A stretch of DNA of 38,234 bases from Sulfurospirillum sp. Its GTDB lineage: Bacteria; Campylobacterota; Campylobacteria; Campylobacterales; QNZT01. The stretch is from the NCBI GenBank assembly GCA_024762875.1, contig JANTGR010000005.1, forward strand, positions 1 to 38,234, in the 5' to 3' direction. Below are positions 31,987 to 38,234 of the stretch, one piece after another (positions within the stretch are counted from its first letter, which is position 1; every line of letters starts with the position of its first letter). Below the pieces are notes generated by a model, which was not told the DNA's origin, ran no database searches, and saw only the letters and a list, made by a program, of their open reading frames with translations. Made by a program: the position numbers and the translations under genes.

Positions 31987-33197
31987 GATTTTTCATTGTC
32001 CAGTTTGACGGTTTCGTTGTAGCGGTATGAAAAGTTGGGCAATACAGAGCGGACATTGGTCCAGGCTGCCAAAGAGGGCACACCCATTGGGTCTTTATGA
32101 AAATCTTCATTGGCCAGACGCAAAGACTCCGTAAATGTTTTAATCGCCTCAATCTCTTGTTTACGGTTATACTGTAAGCCATTGACTTCTGATATGGCAG
32201 AATACTGATCAATAGCCCGGCGTGATTCTTCAAAATAAGTCGTTAAAAGAGAGTTAAATTTTGCTCCGGAAAATGTCACGCCGCTTTGACTCATAATCCT
32301 AAAAATCGTCTCTGCAATCTCCTTGGTCATCTTTGCCACACCACCTCCTGCTTCACTCCCGAGATTTTGGTGTTTGTGTTCATAGGTTTGCATGATTTCT
32401 GATTGGCAGATACGCTTTTTGGAAGTATTGTTATACACTTCGGACAGGGTGGATACTTCCAGACCCCAGGTCGGTGAGATACGAATACCGCGTGCAAGAG
32501 AACGGATAAAAGCAAATTCACCTGAAAGGGCATAACGAAAGGAAGACATATAGTCAAGATAGCGGCTTTTTCCAAAATTGCGTTCGAGTGATTTTAAAAG
32601 CGGTGTATAAAAGAGTCTGGTGGCACGCCCATGCAGTTTCTCTGTTACCCTGGAGTAGTAACCTTTGTTAAACTCAAAATCAAATGCAGGATGTACGATT
32701 GGATAAAAAAGGCGCGCAGGAATTTCCCTGGTATAATTCACAATATCACAATCATGCAGTGCGATGGCATAGGCATTGGAGTCGGAGAGGATATATCCCA
32801 TCATCATCCATACATTCAGGCCTTTTCCTTTGATATCTGTACTTTGAAAACCCGCTTCTTCCAACTCAGCTTTCAATGCCATCATACGCGGTCCGTCATT
32901 CCATATCACATCAACAGGGGTGGGAATGACGGACATGATTTTCTTGACTTCTTTAAATTGCTCTTCATTGGCGGCATCCAGCCCCAATACGATACGATAT
33001 AGATACTTGACATGTTTTAACTCTTCTATGATCGTATGCATTGCTTCTGTTTCAAACTCACTGTAAAGTGCCGGCAGTATCAAAACCATATTACGCCGCT
33101 TTGAAAGTTTTTCAAGTTCTGTTTCCATCTCTTCAAGACTTCTATTGCCCACATTAGGAATCGTTGTGATCACACCATTTTGAAAAAAATCTGACAT
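31983..33197 (-). CDS. Glucosyl-3-phosphoglycerate synthase-like glycosyltransferase (GT81-like)
   Basis: LILPALYSEFE, GKGLNVWMMMGYILS, ALHDCDIVNY, FNKGYYSRV; ATG at 33197 chosen because the ORF-track N-terminal extension runs through repeat copy B. Confidence 0.8.
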   Translation of the reverse strand: MSDFFQNGVITTIPNVGNRSLEEMETELEKLSKRRNMVLILPALYSEFETEAMHTIIEELKHVKYLYRIVLGLDAANEEQFKEVKKIMSVIPTPVDVIWNDGPRMMALKAELEEAGFQSTDIKGKGLNVWMMMGYILSDSNAYAIALHDCDIVNYTREIPARLFYPIVHPAFDFEFNKGYYSRVTEKLHGRATRLFYTPLLKSLERNFGKSRYLDYMSSFRYALSGEFAFIRSLARGIRISPTWGLEVSTLSEVYNNTSKKRICQSEIMQTYEHKHQNLGSEAGGGVAKMTKEIAETIFRIMSQSGVTFSGAKFNSLLTTYFEESRRAIDQYSAISEVNGLQYNRKQEIEAIKTFTESLRLANEDFHKDPMGVPSLAAWTNVRSVLPNFSYRYNETVKLDNEKS

Positions 33198-33216
33198 TTT
33201 ATCCTCCTTCTTTTTT

Positions 33217-33314
33217 GATTGAGTGTTCTGAACAAATACACTTGTGAACGACTCTACAGCCGTTTTACGGCGCAGCCTTAGTGAATGAGTGTGTTCGTTC
33301 GGTACACTCAATTG
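33217..33314. repeat. Palindromic dispersed repeat, copy B
   Basis: Matches 27700-27797; central hairpin GCCGT-TTT-ACGGC; inverted ends GATTGAGTGT.../...ACACTCAATT. Confidence 0.88.
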
Positions 33315-34548
33315 CTATCATGATATCCATCACATTGGTACCACTCTCCCCGGTGATAATCAAAGCATCCTGTGCTTTTAGATAGTGATATGAATCATTA
33401 TTTTCCAAATATCCATCTATGCTATCATGATAATTCTCTACACTGACAACAGCACCGGCGGCATCACTGTTACCATCTATACCATCACTGCCCGCACTTA
33501 AAAATGTAAACTTGGTTTCTTTTTGCATTCCTTTGAGTACCCATAAACAAAGCTCCTGATTTCGGCCACCTTTACCGCTTCCTTTTACTTCCACCGTAGG
33601 TTCACCACCAAAAAGCAGTACATTGTAGTTGGAAGTTTCATGCGCAGCGTCAATGATCTTTTGAGCAACTTCTTTCACATCACCATCCAGTGTATGTGAC
33701 ACTATCTTGGCCTGCAAGCCCATCCTGGATGCTTCTTTCTGCGCCTCTTGCAAGGCCAGATAATTGGAAGCGATGAGAAAATGGGGGAAAACAGCTCTCT
33801 TTTTATCAAGCTGCTCTTTTTTCTCTTTGAATACAGTTTGTACACTTTTGGGCAATAGAGCCAAAATATTGTATCGATCTATAATCTTGCTGGCATCTTC
33901 CTTACTGCTTGTACTCTCTAAAAGCGGCGCAGAACCAATTGCCTGCAAATCATCACCAATCACATCACTTACCACTAGAACTACCCCCTTTGCACGGGTT
34001 TTTCCAGCCAAACCGCCTCCTTTGATTTGTGAAAGTGACTTACGGATGACATTGATTTCTTCAATAGAAAGTCCACTGTGAAGCAAAACTTTTGTTGTTT
34101 CTATAAAATCCTCTAAACTCACTCCTGCAACAGGCTGTTCAATCAAAGCAGATGAACCGCCCGAGAGAAGATAGATAAAAAAGTCATTCTCTTGCATCTC
34201 TTCAAAGGATGTTATCAGTTTTTGGGCTGCAGCAATACTCTTTTTGGAAGGAAGGGGATGTGTACTTTCGATCACTTCTATACCGCTGACTGCTTCATGA
34301 TAATTGGAAACTACCATATTTTTATGGATTCTTGAGCCCATGACTTTTTGCAAAGCCTTTGCCATCTCTATTGCAGCTTTGCCTGAACCAAAAATGGATA
34401 CATGACGATACTGACGCAGATCAAATGTCTGATTTTCTATCGTCAACAAATCATCATGATAATGTACAACAGAGGGTATCAAAAAAGAAGGCATCACCGC
34501 ATGCAGCGCTTTTTCAAATAATCTAACAGCTTCTTGTTTAGGAGACAT
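33265..34548 (-). CDS. Glycerate kinase (GckA/TtuD/MOFRL family)
   Basis: FGSGKAAIEMAKAL, LLSGGSSALIEQPV, LFGGEPTVEVKGSGKGGRNQELCL, GSDGIDGNSDAAGA motifs. C-terminal codons and stop fall in repeat copy B. Confidence 0.9.
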   Translation of the reverse strand: MSPKQEAVRLFEKALHAVMPSFLIPSVVHYHDDLLTIENQTFDLRQYRHVSIFGSGKAAIEMAKALQKVMGSRIHKNMVVSNYHEAVSGIEVIESTHPLPSKKSIAAAQKLITSFEEMQENDFFIYLLSGGSSALIEQPVAGVSLEDFIETTKVLLHSGLSIEEINVIRKSLSQIKGGGLAGKTRAKGVVLVVSDVIGDDLQAIGSAPLLESTSSKEDASKIIDRYNILALLPKSVQTVFKEKKEQLDKKRAVFPHFLIASNYLALQEAQKEASRMGLQAKIVSHTLDGDVKEVAQKIIDAAHETSNYNVLLFGGEPTVEVKGSGKGGRNQELCLWVLKGMQKETKFTFLSAGSDGIDGNSDAAGAVVSVENYHDSIDGYLENNDSYHYLKAQDALIITGESGTNVMDIMIAIECTERTHSFTKAAP

Positions 34549-35296
34549 TTTTGAGTATCTCTTTCAAACTTTCATTCCATCCAAGACTGCCCTTGTGCGG
34601 AGCTTTGTAGAGCTTATCTATATGGGTATCGATATATTTTCCTTGGTGATGGGGAATCAAAACCGGTGTATCTACCACTTTTAACATATCTATATCATTG
34701 TAATTATCACCTAGTCCAACAGAGTGTCTATCATGATAGATATCCAAAACTTTTGAAACTGCTTTGCCTTTATCCTGACCTATTCCCACACAATGATAAA
34801 ATCGCCCGCCTTTGAGAATCTTCATGCCTACTTTTTCTGCCAGCACTTCAAGCTCACTCAGTCGTCTCTCATCTTTGATCAAAAACGGTTCTGAAAAATC
34901 CCGCTGCTTTGCCATCACTGCCAAATTATAATCAAAGCCTGTGTATTCCATCACTGATTCGACACTCATATCTGAAAAAGCTTTGATCGTAAAGGCTTCT
35001 TTGATACTGTCCATGAAAACCCGGATATCGCTATAGTGTAGTCCAAGCTGGATATCTCCATCCTCCAATCCAAAGATGCAGGCACCGTTTTCTACAATAA
35101 AAGGAGCCTGTATACCAATTTGTTCTTGTAGAATTTCACACTCTTTTTTCGTTTTACTTGTTGTAAAAATAAGCGGTATATTTTTTGTTTTGATAAAATC
35201 AAGCATCTCTTTTGCTTCATCAAAGCTATAATCTTCATGATTGAGCAAGGTACCGTCTAAATCTGTAAAGATTATATAAGCCATACTATTTTTCAA
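34538..35296 (-). CDS. HAD phosphatase of the mannosyl/glucosyl-3-phosphoglycerate phosphatase family
   Basis: IIFTDLDGTLLNHEDYSFDEAKEML, FTTSKTKKECEILQEQIGIQAPFIVENGACIF, VGLGDNYNDIDMLKVVDTPVLIP. Confidence 0.84.
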   Translation of the reverse strand: MKNSMAYIIFTDLDGTLLNHEDYSFDEAKEMLDFIKTKNIPLIFTTSKTKKECEILQEQIGIQAPFIVENGACIFGLEDGDIQLGLHYSDIRVFMDSIKEAFTIKAFSDMSVESVMEYTGFDYNLAVMAKQRDFSEPFLIKDERRLSELEVLAEKVGMKILKGGRFYHCVGIGQDKGKAVSKVLDIYHDRHSVGLGDNYNDIDMLKVVDTPVLIPHHQGKYIDTHIDKLYKAPHKGSLGWNESLKEILKNVS

Positions 35297-36533
35297 ACTT
35301 CTTTTGCAATATCACTTTGCCCAGTTCAACACCTGGCTGATTATAGGTATTGACATTCAGAAAATAACCGGTCAAAGAAGTCAGCAGCTCATAGTAAAAT
35401 ATCATCTCGCCTACACTTTTTTCATCCAGTCCATTCAGCGTGATCATATCCACATCTACTCCCTGGTCTTTGATACTTTCCATAGTAGCATCACACTGGG
35501 CATTGATCAATTCATTGAAACTGTGTTCGTTAATAAAATTCGTCTTTTCCAGATGAGGAATCGTTATATCAGGAATTTTCATCTCATTGTTAAAATCTTC
35601 TACTTTAATCATCGTCACTGTTTTATTGAGCGGTCCTTCGATGATCAGCTGCAAAAACGAGTGTTGATCTACACTCCCTACCAATGCGATTGGCGTCAAT
35701 CCTACCTTTTTACCATCACGGTTAATTTTCCCCAGTGACTCACCCCAAAGCTGCACATACCAGTCATTGAAGTATTTAAAAGAAGAACTGTAGGAAAAAA
35801 GAACATTAATCGGTAAATTTTCCTGACTACTTGCGTAAAAATAGGCTTTTTTGATCAGCGTATCTTCATTTTTGGCAAAAAATGACTCTTTCAATTCCCG
35901 TGCACCAAAGAGTATCTTTTCCACATCATAACCCAAGATCATCAAAGGCAGCAGACCCACTGGTGTAAATACAGAAAATCTTCCCCCTACATTTAACGGC
36001 AGATGAAAAGTCGTCAGAGTGTGCTCTTTGGCAAATTGATCCAAAGGAGAAAGAGGATCGGTAATGATGGCAAAATGTTTCACAAATGCCGCATCCCCCA
36101 AACTAATGTCATATCTATCCAGAATATACTTGACATGTGAAGTCGTTTCTATTGTCCCTCCTGATTTGCTTATCATGATAAAAAAGCTCTCTTCAAAATT
36201 GACATTTTTAAGATTGTGTTTTATTTCATTTGGATCGACATTTTCCATAAAAATAAGATTTTTGTCATTTCTGTTTTCAGTGTGAGCGAGCATATAATCA
36301 ATCGCTTTTGTCCCCAAAGAAGAACCGCCTATCCCAATCACCACCACATTTTTAATAGCGTCAAAATCATAGTTTTCACAAAACTGCCTGATTTCTGTCA
36401 ATGTTTGCATGTCTTCGGGCAAAAGATAGTATCCGACTTCACCGCTCTCAGACTCCTCGATGATTGCTTCATATGCTTCATCGATATCGTTTTGCATCAA
36501 TTCACTTTTAAAAAAGAGTTCAGTTTTACTCAT
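35286..36533 (-). CDS. pgi: Glucose-6-phosphate isomerase
   Basis: VVIGIGGSSLGTKAI, MISKSGGTIET, VGGRFSVFTPVGLLP. Confidence 0.94.
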   Translation of the reverse strand: MSKTELFFKSELMQNDIDEAYEAIIEESESGEVGYYLLPEDMQTLTEIRQFCENYDFDAIKNVVVIGIGGSSLGTKAIDYMLAHTENRNDKNLIFMENVDPNEIKHNLKNVNFEESFFIMISKSGGTIETTSHVKYILDRYDISLGDAAFVKHFAIITDPLSPLDQFAKEHTLTTFHLPLNVGGRFSVFTPVGLLPLMILGYDVEKILFGARELKESFFAKNEDTLIKKAYFYASSQENLPINVLFSYSSSFKYFNDWYVQLWGESLGKINRDGKKVGLTPIALVGSVDQHSFLQLIIEGPLNKTVTMIKVEDFNNEMKIPDITIPHLEKTNFINEHSFNELINAQCDATMESIKDQGVDVDMITLNGLDEKSVGEMIFYYELLTSLTGYFLNVNTYNQPGVELGKVILQKKFEK

Positions 36534-36546
36534 AATATTATCCTTG

Positions 36547-37644
36547 CTATGAAAATTTTTCTATCACTTTGGCAAAAATACGTGCCAAATCTTCTACCTC
36601 TTTGATCGATGTACGTTCATTGGGTGCATGAATCGTGTCATTAATGACACCAAACTCTACCGTATCCACACCGTACTCACCAAAAAAACGGGCATCGCTT
36701 GTTCCACCGGCAGTTGACAGCTTTGGCGTAATATCGACTATATCTTTAATCGCTTCAACCATGATCTTGACCACTGGTGAATTGTGATTGGTGACAAAAG
36801 GTTTGGCAGACTGATTGAGAATGAGCGAATAGTCCATATTTTTAAAATATTTATCGACAAAGGCTTTGATATCTTCTGCTGTTGTTTTGGTAGAGTTACG
36901 GACATTAAACATCATCTTGAGTTTGCCTGGCGTCACATTGGTCACTTCCATCCCCGCACGGATGTCAGTGATGACAAATTGGCTGGGTGCAAAGTCTTCA
37001 TCCCCTTCATCCAGATTTACTCCTGCCATGTACGGCAATACCTGTGCTACGATATGAATAGGGTTTTTGGCTTTTTGGGGATAGGCAGCATGCCCTTGAC
37101 GTCCCATTTTTTCGATCACTCCATTGATAGAACCCCGCCGCCCGATCTTGATCGCATCTCCAAAAACTTCTTCACAGGTAGGTTCTGCCACGATCGCAAA
37201 ATCTGGTAAAAAATTGATTGATTTGAGATGTTCAAGCATCTTGACCGTGCCGTTTATCGCATCACCTTCTTCATCAGAAGTTAACAGCAGTGAAAGCGTA
37301 CCCTTAAAGTCTTTTGCATCATGTGCAGCTTTTAAAAAGGCAGACAAACCGCTCTTCATATCCTGTGCACCTCTGGCATAGATATAGCCCTCTTGCTCTC
37401 TAGGCTCAAACGGATCACTATCCCAGGTATCTCCCGGCGGAACAACATCGATATGCCCGGCAAAACAAAGATGCGGGCCATCAGCGAACTTTTTATAAAA
37501 AAAACGGTTTTTTACCCCATCCAGATCCAAAGTAATGACTTCAAAATCTTCCAGATACCCTTCGATAAAAGCAAATGCCCCGTCATCATCGGGTGTTAGG
37601 GACTTAAATCGCAATATCTTTTCAAATAACGGTATAACTTCCAT
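36547..37644 (-). CDS. dapE: Succinyl-diaminopimelate desuccinylase
   Basis: LCFAGHIDVVPPGDTWDSDPF, ARGAQDMKSGLSAFL, STAGGTSDARFF. Confidence 0.93.
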   Translation of the reverse strand: MEVIPLFEKILRFKSLTPDDDGAFAFIEGYLEDFEVITLDLDGVKNRFFYKKFADGPHLCFAGHIDVVPPGDTWDSDPFEPREQEGYIYARGAQDMKSGLSAFLKAAHDAKDFKGTLSLLLTSDEEGDAINGTVKMLEHLKSINFLPDFAIVAEPTCEEVFGDAIKIGRRGSINGVIEKMGRQGHAAYPQKAKNPIHIVAQVLPYMAGVNLDEGDEDFAPSQFVITDIRAGMEVTNVTPGKLKMMFNVRNSTKTTAEDIKAFVDKYFKNMDYSLILNQSAKPFVTNHNSPVVKIMVEAIKDIVDITPKLSTAGGTSDARFFGEYGVDTVEFGVINDTIHAPNERTSIKEVEDLARIFAKVIEKFS

Positions 37645-38001
37645 CTATTTTTGTGGACTTTCATAAAATATATAAGAGGTAGAATAGTCTGAAAACTCAA
37701 AATAGACCCGTTTTTCACCGGCATCAACTTGATCATTGAGATTGAGATCAAGTACACCATATCCATAACGATAAGGCCTGTTAGCATCACCATCCGTACT
37801 GACAGCTGTTGAAAGTTTGTCGATCTTCATAAAACGTCTGACAAGTTTATCTCCCGCATACACTTCCAAAACACCATTGGTTCCTGTCCAGTTTTGAATG
37901 GCACGACCAAGTTTATTTTGTGTCTCCTGTGTACAACCAGAAAATGACAATAACGTAACAATAGTAACAACAATCATAAACATAAGTGATTTTTTCATCA
38001 T
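37645..38001 (-). CDS. Hypothetical lipoprotein
   Basis: Signal peptide with lipobox LSFSGC; 118 aa, immediately upstream of dapE. Confidence 0.65.
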   Translation of the reverse strand: MMKKSLMFMIVVTIVTLLSFSGCTQETQNKLGRAIQNWTGTNGVLEVYAGDKLVRRFMKIDKLSTAVSTDGDANRPYRYGYGVLDLNLNDQVDAGEKRVYFEFSDYSTSYIFYESPQK

Positions 38002-38127
38002 ACGATGCTCCTAATATTTTATTTTTTACATTGTAGCAAAAAAGATTTCAATCCCCTGTTAGAAAGTGATGATAAATTGTACATGCATGAAAATACTGCA
38101 ATATTTAAAGTCCACCTTTTGGCAGAT

Positions 38128-38234
38128 TTACTTGATTCGTTTTTCATCCCTGCGAATAAAATCCAACATTTTTTTGGCCTCTGTTGAATAGCATATCAGC
38201 TGCTCTTCTGCCACAAAATGAGAGTTTTTACACT
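38128..38234 (-). CDS. Partial CDS, C-terminus only, unknown function
   Basis: Minus-strand open frame entering from the window edge: CKNSHFVAEEQLICYSTEAKKMLDFIRRDEKRIK then TAA. Confidence 0.5.
   Translation of the reverse strand, partial: CKNSHFVAEEQLICYSTEAKKMLDFIRRDEKRIK

Noticed and set aside
33198-33311. N-terminal extension of the GpgS-like ORF (MSVPNEHTHSLRLRRKTAVESF...)
   Set aside because: It is read through the palindromic repeat; the start at 33197 (MSDFF) is much more plausible.

Overview
A roughly 38 kb chromosomal segment that reads as a Campylobacterota (epsilonproteobacterial, Sulfurimonas/Sulfurovum-like) core genome region. In order it carries: partial ybeY; a split energy-taxis module (MCP with CZB domain, PAS protein, Hpt-like protein); a DUF234-like protein; an FlgS-like histidine kinase; hemH; a CvfB-like S1 protein; ttcA-like; mtnN; a nitrilase-family gene; fabD; slyD; the tol-pal cluster; the F1 ATP synthase cluster (atpF'-F-H-A-G-D-C) with parA/parB upstream; birA-fmt-proB-obg; rplU; ridA; an outer-membrane protein; and a six-gene sugar block (pgi, HAD phosphatase, glycerate kinase, GpgS-like glycosyltransferase, GH13 phosphorylase, galU), followed upstream by dapE. 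The signals most worth follow-up are: (1) a 10-bp perfect palindrome TATCATGATA (extended YTATCATGATAR), found 16 times by eye against about 0.1 expected from base composition, distributed unevenly and placed on several stop/start overlaps; (2) a 272-bp element with 34-bp near-perfect terminal inverted repeats and crossing internal inverted repeats; (3) a ~98-bp imperfectly palindromic repeat in two dispersed copies, one forming the C-terminal codons and stop of a glycerate kinase gene and the other in the rplU-obg gap where rpmA would normally lie; (4) a gene set that would make a closed glucosylglycerate synthesis/recycling loop. All counts were made by reading; no searches were run.
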